33,338 nucleotides of DNA from Salinisphaera sp. G21_0. Its GTDB lineage: Bacteria; Pseudomonadota; Gammaproteobacteria; Pseudomonadales; Endozoicomonadaceae. The stretch is from NCBI RefSeq assembly GCF_017744115.1, contig NZ_JAGHQW010000058.1, forward strand, positions 1 to 33,338, given 5' to 3'. The notes below the pieces were generated by a model. That model was not told the DNA's origin, did no database searches, and was given only the letters and a program-made list of their open reading frames with translations. A program made the position numbers and the translations under genes. Positions 25,630-33,338 of this stretch are shown here, piece by piece. Every line of letters starts with the position of its first letter. Positions within the stretch are counted from its first letter, which is position 1.

Positions 25630-27081
25630 TCAGCAGGTACGTGAAGAGAGCGCTGCATAATCATGGTTACTGTCTACACGTTTCTCTGCCTGACCCGACA
25701 ATACAGCGATATCACCGGTCTGTTGACGATCAAGAATATCCAGTACCGTGGCAATTTTATTGTCCAGCTCGGACCACTCCTCGTCGGCCACCGAGTCCTT
25801 AACAATACCGGCACCGGAGTAGAGCATCAGGGCATTATCAGCCAGACGGGCGCTGCGAATTGCCACACTGAAATCACTCTTTTGAACACCAACAATCCCA
25901 CAAACACCGGCATACAAGCCACGTGCGTAGGGTTCGTTGGCACCAATAAAGGAGAATGCGTCCTCTCTTGGAACGCCACCCACTGCGGGGGTCGGATGAA
26001 GTATGTCCAGTAACTGTTGATCACTCACGTCGTGGTTCAGTACGCCACGAATCTGGTAACGCAAATGCTGAATATGGCGCAGTTTAACAATCGAGTGGCT
26101 GCGATCCGCTTCCAGGGACTGACAGAGGGGTTCCAACCTATGGCAGATATCATCCAGAACCAGACGGTTTTCATGGATATTTTTACCATCGCTCATCAGC
26201 AGGCTTGCCAGCTGAGCATCTTCAAGCAGGTTCTGACCGCGGACAATGGTACCTGCCAGGGCCTCGGTAGAAATAATATTTTCCAGTCGCTTCACCAGTC
26301 GCTCCGGAGAGCAGCCAAAAAACGTTTGCCCCTGCCCCTGAAAGAGGAACTGATAGGAATGCGGGTTCGCCTGCTGCCATGCGTAAAGCAATGAGAATGG
26401 GGAGAGATGCCCCTCAAGTTTCAGACACGTTTCCCGGGATAACACCACCTTATCCAGCACGCCCGATGCAAACGCCTGCCGGGCCTTGTCAACCAGTTGG
26501 TTCCAGACATTGACGTCTGGCTGGTAACCTGCGAGCTGAAACGTAAAGTCAGCCCCGGGTAACTGCTGGCTGCAGTTGAGTGCTGCGATAATCTCCAGAG
26601 CTTTGCGAATACTGCCATGGTATTCCAAAGCATTGTCAGACCTGAGGTTCACACCCAACACCGTTCCCTTGCGAGTCTGAACCAGTTCCAGCAGTGGCAG
26701 GATGACCCTTCCATAACCAAAAGCAGACCATATTGACGCTTCATCATCCGCAAAGGAGAGGTAGCAGAGGCAGTGACTGCTCGTATGCTCCGGCAAATGA
26801 CTCAGGATTTTGTGAGCACTGGCAAATGCACAATCCAGGTCCTGCCGACAGGATAATGTTTCTGACCAGCTGTAACCGAGCGCCGCTATAGCTTGATCGC
26901 CTTCCCGGTCTCTCCAGAACGCTTTTTCACAGCAGTCCTGTGCCGCCAGAAAGCCCAGCAGGTGAATGGCCGGGAAAGGTAGCTCAATTCTGACCAGCCG
27001 CTTTTCAGGCACAGGTTGAGATAACAGCTTTTCCAACTGTTCCACCATCAATGCTAACTGAGCCTGAATTACACTGGTCAA
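25630..27081 (-). CDS. menF: MenF, isochorismate synthase
   Basis: Converts chorismate to isochorismate for menaquinone. It is 483 residues, with a variable N-terminal half and a conserved chorismate-binding half. Recognisable segments are STEALAGTIVRG, DGKNIHENRLVLDDI, RHIQHLRYQIRG, LHPTPAVGGVPREDA, RGLYAGVCGIVG and the last motif SGAGIVKDSVADEEWSELDN. The start appears to be TTG at 27081 with AGGA six bases upstream; the next Met is residue 12. An entC-type siderophore role is possible in principle but no siderophore genes are near, and the other men genes lie just downstream. Confidence 0.93.
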   Translation of the reverse strand: MTSVIQAQLALMVEQLEKLLSQPVPEKRLVRIELPFPAIHLLGFLAAQDCCEKAFWRDREGDQAIAALGYSWSETLSCRQDLDCAFASAHKILSHLPEHTSSHCLCYLSFADDEASIWSAFGYGRVILPLLELVQTRKGTVLGVNLRSDNALEYHGSIRKALEIIAALNCSQQLPGADFTFQLAGYQPDVNVWNQLVDKARQAFASGVLDKVVLSRETCLKLEGHLSPFSLLYAWQQANPHSYQFLFQGQGQTFFGCSPERLVKRLENIISTEALAGTIVRGQNLLEDAQLASLLMSDGKNIHENRLVLDDICHRLEPLCQSLEADRSHSIVKLRHIQHLRYQIRGVLNHDVSDQQLLDILHPTPAVGGVPREDAFSFIGANEPYARGLYAGVCGIVGVQKSDFSVAIRSARLADNALMLYSGAGIVKDSVADEEWSELDNKIATVLDILDRQQTGDIAVLSGQAEKRVDSNHDYAALSSRTC

Positions 27082-27336
27082 GACATCCTGCCAATAAGAT
27101 CGTTAAAAAAAAGACATCGTAAGATAACGAAATTGTACGTAGATTGGCCACCGGTATCTGGATCGTATTTACCGAGAAAGCCATGACATCCCTAAGGGTA
27201 TAGCCAACTGTTGGTAATAGTAGATGAATTTTTCAACGTAACTTTTTATCATTGCATTTTTTTCAACGCTGAAATTCATGCCTTTCAGCAGAACTGAACC
27301 CTTGATCAGTTTCATCAGCACGGGTAACTATTCACC

Positions 27337-27681
27337 ATGGCCACCAACGGAGAGTCAGCCAGACAATGGCTGGAACAGAACAGGGAGCAGATCTCGGAGG
27401 AACGAATTCTCCAGATTCGCAGTAACCTGGTAAAAAAGATAAACCAAATGGCGGATGCTGAAGACCTGACTGTATCGGATGAACATCAAGGGTTGCTAGA
27501 GGCCCTTGATGTGATGGATGCCTGGCTTCAGGAACGCGCGACACCTCAGGAAACAGCAGTGGAAGCTTTAACGCTGGATTACAGCCCGCTTATTCAGGAG
27601 CCGTCAGAAACAGTCCCTCAGCTGACTCAGGAAGAGAAGCTGCGCCGCTTCCAGAATCTTCTGAAGGACACAAAAAAATAA
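27337..27681 (+). CDS. Small hypothetical protein, 114 residues
   Basis: Not recognised. An acidic, helical protein: residues 1-75 are likely two or three helices (ARQWLEQNREQISEERILQI, EHQGLLEALDVMDAWLQE), then a Pro/Glu-rich linker and a basic C-terminal helix (EEKLRRFQNLLKDTKK). No signal peptide. The start lacks a strong ribosome binding site. A stem at 27693-27714 follows. It diverges from menF across 255 bp. Confidence 0.65.
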   Translation: MATNGESARQWLEQNREQISEERILQIRSNLVKKINQMADAEDLTVSDEHQGLLEALDVMDAWLQERATPQETAVEALTLDYSPLIQEPSETVPQLTQEEKLRRFQNLLKDTKK

Positions 27682-27692
27682 CGGCAAATGGT

Positions 27693-27714
27693 GAGGTTGC
27701 GCTCAGGCAACCTC
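27693..27714. terminator. Hairpin between converging small genes
   Basis: GAGGTTGC and GCAACCTC form a perfect 8-bp stem around GCTCAG, just after the 114-residue gene and before the end of the minus-strand 74-residue gene. No T-run follows. Confidence 0.55.
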
Positions 27715-27734
27715 GCCAACCGTCTGCCGGGGCA

Positions 27735-27959
27735 TCACACTTTCAACCGCTCACACTCCTCAACGACCCGGTCGTAGGTCCAGTCCCCGCCGCCGGGATG
27801 CTTCACCTCGTGTTCAATCAGCTTCTGGCACATCTGCATAGGGTTCAATCCCTTTTTTGCCAGTCGCTCCAGAGTCTGCTTCAGCTCATTGTCTGCTTCA
27901 CTGAATTCCTGAGCGCTTCGGGATCCTTTCTTTCTGACTGCAACTTTTATTTGCTTCAT
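27735..27959 (-). CDS. Small basic hypothetical protein, 74 residues
   Basis: Not recognised. The start is the ATG at 27959, eight bases after AGGTG; a TTG at 27965 is the alternative. It begins with a basic strand (MKQIKVAVRKKGSRSA), then two helices (ELKQTLERLAKKGLNPMQMC, KLIEHEVKHP) and a final helix (DRVVEECERLKV). The pattern could suit a nucleic-acid-associated or regulatory protein, but there is no specific motif. Confidence 0.65.
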   Translation of the reverse strand: MKQIKVAVRKKGSRSAQEFSEADNELKQTLERLAKKGLNPMQMCQKLIEHEVKHPGGGDWTYDRVVEECERLKV

Positions 27960-28113
27960 CGTCAATTCACCTAAAACAATGTGGGCCTCTGGGAAGCCAC
28001 CTTAGAATAACGCCCTGGCAAGAATAGCACCGGGGTGATCTATTCTCAGGCAGCCTCCCGGATAATCTATACTCTATTCTTAGATTCTGCGCGCAGTAAA
28101 GCAGGAGTTTATT

Positions 28114-28662
28114 ATGAAACGTCTTTACTACCTGACTGGCTCACTGGACAGCGTCACCAAAATTACTGAAGACCTGCACCGGGATGGTATCACCAACTGG
28201 CATCTCCATGTTTTAAGCCGAAACGAAGCTGGCCTGTATCACAAACAGGTTCACAGTGCCAATATGCTGCAGGAAAACGATGTCATTCACTCCGGAGAAC
28301 TGGGAGCCCTCATTGGTGGTGTTGTCGGCCTGCTGGCGGCCACAGTGATTGAGTGGTGGAACCCAATCGGGATAGAGATCCCGCTACCCGCCCTTCTGGT
28401 GGTCGCTGGCGTCTTTACCATGTTTGGTGCCTGGAGTGGTGGATTGGCAGGGATCACCCGCGAGAATTACAAAACGGCCCGCTTCCACGATGATCTGGTA
28501 AAAGGCAAACATCTGATTATGGTGGATGTCTCCAGACAACAGGAGCAGCGGGTGCGCTACCATCTGAGCAAATATCATCCGGAAGCTTCTCTTGCCGGTG
28601 TGGATACCACCCTGACACTGCCTTTCAGCCCTAACTTCTGGCGTTATCCGCGCCATAACTAG
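28114..28662 (+). CDS. Inner-membrane protein of unknown function
   Basis: 182 residues, with a GCAGGAG ribosome binding site before the ATG. The N-terminal 60 residues resemble a small alpha/beta domain (KRLYYLTGSLDSVTKITEDL, then NWHLHVLSR). Two membrane helices follow, at about 62-80 (Gly-rich, LGALIGGVVGLLAATVI) and 90-113 (LPALLVVAGVFTMFGAWSGG), then a cytoplasmic tail with a second alpha/beta-like strand (GKHLIMVDVSRQQEQRVRYH). This layout resembles DUF1269-type membrane proteins known from other gammaproteobacteria; function unknown. It converges with putP across 12 bp. Confidence 0.82.
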   Translation: MKRLYYLTGSLDSVTKITEDLHRDGITNWHLHVLSRNEAGLYHKQVHSANMLQENDVIHSGELGALIGGVVGLLAATVIEWWNPIGIEIPLPALLVVAGVFTMFGAWSGGLAGITRENYKTARFHDDLVKGKHLIMVDVSRQQEQRVRYHLSKYHPEASLAGVDTTLTLPFSPNFWRYPRHN

Positions 28663-28674
28663 TCAATAAGCTGC

Positions 28675-30183
28675 TTATCCATTGTCAGGGGATGGTGATT
28701 TCACAAGCGTCTGCACCTCCTGAAAGGTCTCGGACTCCGCATCAGAAGGTGCTTTTCCCAACAGGCTAAACACCACTATTGCCACTGACGCCGCGATAAA
28801 ACCGGGAATAATCTCGTAAACTTCAAAAATTCCCCCACTGAGCGAACGCCATACCACCACAGTTACCCCTCCCACAACAATACCAGCAAGGGCTCCCAAC
28901 CCATTCATTCGCTTCCAGTAAAGGGAAAACAGCAGCGCAGGACCAAAGGCGGCACCGAACCCTGCCCAGGCATAAGACACCATCTCCAGTACAGAACTGT
29001 CCGGGTTTAGTGCCAGCACCGTGGCCAGTACCGCTATACCGACAACAGCCATACGGCCAACCATCAGCATCTCACCCTGAGTAGCATTTGGACGCAGCAT
29101 ATTGCGATAAAAATCCTCTGCTACCGCAGTAGAACAAACCAGCAACTGAGAATCTGCGGTACTCATAATGGCAGCCAGAATAGCGGCCAGGAGAATACCG
29201 GCTATGACCGGGTGAAAAAGGGTATTCACCATCAGCATAAAAATAGCTTCCGGGTCGTCTAATACCAATCCCTGCCGCTGGGTATATATGATTCCGGTCA
29301 AACCAACCAGCAAGGCACCCAGCATACAGATTCCAGTCCATGAAACCGCAATACGCCGTGCCAACGTTAGCTGATGACTGGACTGCACCGCTTTAAAACG
29401 CGCCATAATGTGTGGCTGGCCAAAGTACCCCAGCCCCCAGCCCAATAATGACAAAACCGTAATCACAGAAAGCGCTTCCCCCCGAACATCAGTGAACATG
29501 CTGGTCAGATGGGGGTTCAGTTGGTTAATGTCGGTCAGCACCTGCCCGGCACCTCCGGTGACTTCCAGCACGGTCACCGGAACGATCAGCAGTGCTGCCG
29601 ACATCAGCAGGCCTTGCACCAGATCGGTCCAGCAGACCGCCAGGAAACCACCAAACAGGGTGTAGGAGACCACACTCAACATGCCAAGAATCACCGCCAG
29701 CTGGTAGTCGAAGCCAAAAACAGATTCAAAGAGTTTGCCACCGGCTACCAATCCTGAACTGGTGTAAAAAAGAAAAAAAATCAGGATAAAACCCGCACTG
29801 ACCGGTTGCAGGATATACTTCAGATCGGAGAAACGGTTGGAAAAAAATTCGGGAAGTGTCAAAGAGTCATTCGCAACCGCACTGTATATTCTTAAACGAC
29901 GGGCCACCAGAAGCCAGTTCAGCCAGGTTCCTCCCAGTAGCCCCAGACCCAGCCAGATCGCCTCAAAACCAGCCGCAAACGCATACCCCGGCAGGCCCAA
30001 TAATAGCCACCCACTCATATCAGAAGCACCGGCGCTTAATGCCGCCGACCACGGCCCCAGTGAGCGTCCGCCAAGAAAATAGTCAGAAGAGTTTTGGGTT
30101 CTCTGCCAGGCAATATAACCAACCCCCAGCATGGCAATAAAATAGATCAGGAAGGTTATGGTTATTTGTAGTTGGTTTTCCAT
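28675..30183 (-). CDS. putP: PutP, sodium/proline symporter
   Basis: 502 residues from the ATG at 30183; the frame extends 15 codons upstream but those lack family similarity. It is a sodium:solute symporter with about 13 membrane helices. The first helix MENQLQITITFLIYFIAML, the loop SSDYFLGGRSLGPW and the sodium-site segment GASDMSGWLLLGLPG match E. coli PutP closely, including the Asp and Ser that bind sodium and proline. It imports proline as nutrient or osmoprotectant. putA is not in this window. Confidence 0.94.
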   Translation of the reverse strand: MENQLQITITFLIYFIAMLGVGYIAWQRTQNSSDYFLGGRSLGPWSAALSAGASDMSGWLLLGLPGYAFAAGFEAIWLGLGLLGGTWLNWLLVARRLRIYSAVANDSLTLPEFFSNRFSDLKYILQPVSAGFILIFFLFYTSSGLVAGGKLFESVFGFDYQLAVILGMLSVVSYTLFGGFLAVCWTDLVQGLLMSAALLIVPVTVLEVTGGAGQVLTDINQLNPHLTSMFTDVRGEALSVITVLSLLGWGLGYFGQPHIMARFKAVQSSHQLTLARRIAVSWTGICMLGALLVGLTGIIYTQRQGLVLDDPEAIFMLMVNTLFHPVIAGILLAAILAAIMSTADSQLLVCSTAVAEDFYRNMLRPNATQGEMLMVGRMAVVGIAVLATVLALNPDSSVLEMVSYAWAGFGAAFGPALLFSLYWKRMNGLGALAGIVVGGVTVVVWRSLSGGIFEVYEIIPGFIAASVAIVVFSLLGKAPSDAESETFQEVQTLVKSPSPDNG

Positions 30184-30399
30184 GATGGCTAAACTCTTGG
30201 TATATATATCTTCAACGTTAGCCCACATTTATTTGTTCAATTCAATTGGAATACCTGCTGATTTAATTAGTTATTTATCAAATAAAGTCTGCCAAAAATA
30301 TGACTCTTAGCCCTGAGATAAAAAATTATTTTGATTAAAAGTTTCCCTTATATTGATCCAGTTAAGGTACGCTATTATTCACAAATAAACTTGTAATTT

Positions 30400-33063
30400 G
30401 TGGATACAGACATGGACAGTCAACGCATATCACCCCCCTCCTATAACCAGATAAAATTACCTGAGCAAAAACCAGCAAGGTACGTTGGAATTGAATCGGG
30501 CAAGGACAGTAAAATATTGGATAGTCATGGGAAGCTGGTTTCCAAGTGGGGACGAAAGATCGAGAATTATCTTAAAATAGAGCGAATTAATCCAGAAAAA
30601 TATGCTCGCAATCAAAAAATGCATGAGTTTCAAGCATCCCTAACCAATAGACGGGTCAAACTTTTAACACAAGAAGTTCAAAATACATCTGATCATATTG
30701 ATAGTATATTGAAGCTTCCTGACGAAATCCCAGATGGCTGTGAATTTATCAGCCATAAAAAATTCCAGAAGCTTGTTCAATCAGATGTTAAGAGATATCT
30801 CTCTTATGAAATCAGATCCTGCAACTCGGGAGAAAAACTCCTTAAATTATACGAGGAAGTACAGAGACTCGGAGATCACCATCGCCTGCCACCCAAAATA
30901 ACAGATCCGCTCATTAAAAAAATTAATGCTCAAATGGCAATACTTGTTGAGGAAATGCCAAATCACCTCAGAAGCATTGACCCTGGTGTAGAAGATACTC
31001 ATACCCTTGAATTGACCAAGCAAAAGTGTGAAGTGGTAAAAGGTCTGTACAAGGCTGCCAAAAAGATTGATTACGACTTATGCAAAAAGCATAGAAAAGC
31101 ACTAAGAGATATGATGGTCGACATGTTTTCCGAAGATGTTGAAAAAGTAGCGACTTTGTGCAAAACAAGAAATAATCTGAAAGAGAATAAATATTTATCA
31201 GATCAAATTATAGAAGTAAGAAATTCAACAATACGTCCATTCCTGGAAGAAGTTGCTACAAAATCTAATAAGTATTTTAAGAAGATCGAAAAAAGTACAG
31301 ATGTACAAATAAAAGGTTTAGAAGCGCAACGTGAAATAATACCCACAATAATTACAAACCTAAATAAAACACTAACAAATGCCTCTCAAATCATAAAAAA
31401 TGAGGCGAAAGCAACGGCAGTTAATGAAAATTTATTAGAAGGTAAAAGAAAACCAACAAAAGCTACAATCCAAAAAATTGAAGAAAGAGAAGTTAATAAA
31501 TTTAATGATTTTAAAAGACTACAAAATGAATATAAAAACCTGTATGGATTATTGACTTTCAGGCTGAAACAATTTAATTCCAGTGTCGAAATATATTTTA
31601 AAGACCAACAAAATCTGACACCAGAAACTCTCACACATCCTGAAGCATTCCTGACTGCTTATAGAGGAGTAGAATTAACCAAACCATGGGAAAGTCTACA
31701 AAACCTTGATCCAACAGATACCAATTCGAATTTGGCGTTACAATCCTTCAATCATGCTTGCACTGATAGTCACTTTAAAAACCTTGTGTCTGAGGAACAG
31801 GGCTGGTTACCTGAAAAGGAAATAAGAAAACTCAAAAATGATGTTCAAGGATCAGTAACAGAAAACTCTGATCAGAAAGAAGCCTATGATCAATTGGTTG
31901 TTGCGCACACCGCCTGTGAGCTGGCCAGTAATGCATATCAAAAAGCCACGAAGGATGAGACCAAAAAAGCCAAGAAGTATCGTCGACAAGCCAATATAGT
32001 GCAAGGCACTGTTACTTCGCAACAGCTTGACACAGCAAAACAACTGAGAATGTTGCATGCAAAGCCAGTAACCAATAAAACTGATCACATCGGTGTTAAT
32101 GCCAAGCCCGACGCTGAAATGAATGAAAGCAATAATCACTCTTTGAGTAGCAGTTCTGCTGACTCAAGTAACAAAGCTCCAGCAGTAAGTGATGCTGAAG
32201 TACCTCAAGACAGTATTGACGCAAACATTCCCTCAGGCCTGCATCAGGAATCAGCTACTGAAAAGCCACAGACCTTCCAAGCCAAAAAAGTATTACCACC
32301 GATACCCAGTAACAGCAACACTACAGGGAACAGGGACGCTGAAATACACCCCAATGGAAATAAACTACCACCAATACCTCAACGCCCCGAAGAACAAACA
32401 CCACCAATACCTCCACGCCCCGAAGAACAAACACCACCAAAACGCCCAACACGCCCAACACGCCAAACACGCCAAACACGCCAAACACGACCAACAGCAG
32501 ATCGCCCAACACGACCAGCACCACAACCGCCATCTTCTGAAAACACAACAAGTGGTGGAGATAAAGGCCTAACCGATGGTAGTAAATCAGTACCGACACC
32601 ACCACCTCCGCCACCGCTACCTGCTGGCAACACTACAAAAAGCGTTGGTGCTAAAGGGCAAACCGGTGGTAGCAAACCAGTACCACCACCATCAGTAGGA
32701 GGCCAGACCAAGAAAGGCAGTAGTGGCGTCAAAAATCAAGATGACATAAGAAATGCAGTTCTCAAGGATATTCGCAAAGGAAAACCATTAAAGAAAGTAC
32801 CTGAGAATAAAAAAAGTGATAGATCCGCTTTGAAAAGCAATGCAGCTAAGGATCGAAGTCAAGATAAAGCACCGGAAGGTGAAAAGTGGGGTAGTTCCGC
32901 AGCAAACTCTAAACAACCTGGTCAAGAGAGCAAGGAAGTTGATCTAACTACAGCCCTGAAAAATGCCATAACTTCAAGAAGACCGCATATTGAGACTGAT
33001 GGTGAAGTTAAGTCTGATGATGATAAAGTTAAGTCTGATGATGATGAAGCGTGGAACAACTAA
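30400..33063 (+). CDS. Coiled-coil, proline-rich protein with a WASP-like VCA tail
   Basis: 887 residues from a GTG start; the ATG at residue 5 is an alternative. No signal peptide. Residues 12-15 are PPSY, a PPxY motif. Residues about 60-560 are charged helices, probably coiled coil. 657-683 holds two PPIPxRPEEQT units like SH3 ligands; 684-712 is Arg/Thr/Pro-rich; 734-741 is PPPPPPLP. Then comes a WH2-like motif at 783-800 (IRNAVLKDIRKGKPLKKV, with the LKKV actin-binding end), a central-like amphipathic helix at 847-864 (VDLTTALKNAITSRRPHI), and an acidic end with a Trp three residues from the C-terminus (KSDDDEAWNN). Order and spacing are those of the WASP/WAVE VCA region, which binds actin and activates Arp2/3. 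Host actin nucleation is inferred. Confidence 0.85.
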   Translation: MDTDMDSQRISPPSYNQIKLPEQKPARYVGIESGKDSKILDSHGKLVSKWGRKIENYLKIERINPEKYARNQKMHEFQASLTNRRVKLLTQEVQNTSDHIDSILKLPDEIPDGCEFISHKKFQKLVQSDVKRYLSYEIRSCNSGEKLLKLYEEVQRLGDHHRLPPKITDPLIKKINAQMAILVEEMPNHLRSIDPGVEDTHTLELTKQKCEVVKGLYKAAKKIDYDLCKKHRKALRDMMVDMFSEDVEKVATLCKTRNNLKENKYLSDQIIEVRNSTIRPFLEEVATKSNKYFKKIEKSTDVQIKGLEAQREIIPTIITNLNKTLTNASQIIKNEAKATAVNENLLEGKRKPTKATIQKIEEREVNKFNDFKRLQNEYKNLYGLLTFRLKQFNSSVEIYFKDQQNLTPETLTHPEAFLTAYRGVELTKPWESLQNLDPTDTNSNLALQSFNHACTDSHFKNLVSEEQGWLPEKEIRKLKNDVQGSVTENSDQKEAYDQLVVAHTACELASNAYQKATKDETKKAKKYRRQANIVQGTVTSQQLDTAKQLRMLHAKPVTNKTDHIGVNAKPDAEMNESNNHSLSSSSADSSNKAPAVSDAEVPQDSIDANIPSGLHQESATEKPQTFQAKKVLPPIPSNSNTTGNRDAEIHPNGNKLPPIPQRPEEQTPPIPPRPEEQTPPKRPTRPTRQTRQTRQTRPTADRPTRPAPQPPSSENTTSGGDKGLTDGSKSVPTPPPPPPLPAGNTTKSVGAKGQTGGSKPVPPPSVGGQTKKGSSGVKNQDDIRNAVLKDIRKGKPLKKVPENKKSDRSALKSNAAKDRSQDKAPEGEKWGSSAANSKQPGQESKEVDLTTALKNAITSRRPHIETDGEVKSDDDKVKSDDDEAWNN

Positions 33064-33078
33064 CCCTCCTTCCAGGAT

Positions 33079-33126
33079 ACTACCATCGGTGGTAGCCGCC
33101 CGGGAATCGGTCATTTCATTGCTGAG
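33079..33126 (-). other. Degenerate 5S rRNA fragment
   Basis: ACTACCATCGG at 33079-33089 and ATCGGTCATTTCATTGCTGAG at 33106-33126 match the 5S gene at 33270-33280 and 33283-33303 (20 of 21 in the longer part), but are separated by 16 instead of 2 bases. It lies beyond the operon terminator, so it is a relic of a duplicated or recombined 5S gene. Confidence 0.75.
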
Positions 33127-33166
33127 CGCCTGTGCCGATGGAAAGCATCAGTTTTTTCCAGGTCAT

Positions 33167-33195
33167 AAAAAAACCCGGTTGATTACTCAACCGGG
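33167..33195 (-). terminator. Terminator of the rRNA operon
   Basis: CCCGGTTGA and TCAACCGGG form a perfect 9-bp stem with a four-base loop, followed on the minus strand by seven T residues. A further perfect 8-bp hairpin (CCTTGAGT/ACTCAAGG, 33204-33221) sits between it and the 5S 3' end and may help processing. Confidence 0.93.
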
Positions 33196-33229
33196 ATTTT
33201 CAGCCTTGAGTGAACTCAAGGTAAAAATG

Positions 33230-33338
33230 GTGCCTGGCGATGACCTACTCTCACATGGGGAGACCCCACACTACCATCGGCGATCGGTCATTTCACTGCT
33301 GAGTTCGGGATGGGATCAGGTGGTTCTAACCTTCTATG
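33230..33338 (-). rRNA. rrf: 5S ribosomal RNA, cut at the window edge
   Basis: Read on the minus strand it contains the conserved 5S core CCCGAACTCAG, GCCGATGGTAGTGTGGGG, GAGAGTAGG and the 3' end GCCAGGCA. The 3' end is near 33230; the first dozen or so bases at the 5' end lie outside the window. The rest of the rRNA operon should lie to the right. Confidence 0.97.

Noticed and set aside
32321-32732. Long minus-strand frames rich in Val, Gly and Leu
   Set aside because: They are shadows of the Pro/Thr/Arg-rich coding repeats of the 887-residue protein.

Overview
The window reads as a gammaproteobacterial chromosome, most likely a marine host-associated bacterium of the Endozoicomonas type. 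This placement is an inference. It rests on the mix of ordinary gammaproteobacterial quinone genes (menFDHBCE, ubiUV), PutP and a Pseudomonas-type lipase/foldase pair, together with a 19-repeat ankyrin protein, a protein with a eukaryote-like WASP tail, many insertion-sequence remnants and many small dispersed repeats.

Layout. (1) Positions 1-4020: an AT-rich island next to a 23-base tRNA-Ser 3' end (probable attachment site). It carries two minus-strand genes, a nuclease-like protein (degenerate PD-(D/E)xK-like front, PIN-like back) and a P-loop ATPase, which look like a mobile defence pair. (2) 4020-6760: almost gene-free and repeat-rich, with a LexA-like box, a perfect 3 x 30 bp tandem repeat, one small ORF, REP-like repeats and a nested inverted-repeat element. 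(3) 6762-8857: secreted lipase and its membrane foldase. (4) 9180-12430: a higBA toxin-antitoxin pair, ISAzo13 and IS110 transposase remnants, an unknown protein, and a CobW/COG0523 GTPase gene reduced to its first codons and cut by a repeat. (5) 12506-14764: ankyrin protein. (6) 14907-17260: a toxin pseudogene, then ubiU-ubiV for oxygen-independent ubiquinone synthesis behind a perfect FNR-type box. (7) 17424-27081: thpR and the menaquinone genes menE, C, B, H, D and F, all on the minus strand, with an unrelated plus-strand gene between menD and menF. (8) 27337-30183: small unknown proteins, a membrane protein and putP. (9) 30400-33063: an 887-residue protein ending in polyproline, WH2, central and acidic segments, as in WASP/WAVE. 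(10) 33079-33338: a 5S rRNA fragment, the rRNA operon terminator and the 3' part of a 5S rRNA gene, on the minus strand and cut by the window edge.

The men and ubiUV genes together suggest a facultative anaerobe that makes menaquinone and also keeps making ubiquinone without oxygen. The ankyrin protein, the WASP-like protein and perhaps the 348- and 418-residue unknowns are candidate host-directed proteins scattered among housekeeping genes. The WASP-like VCA protein is the most striking item; the island nuclease/ATPase pair is second.
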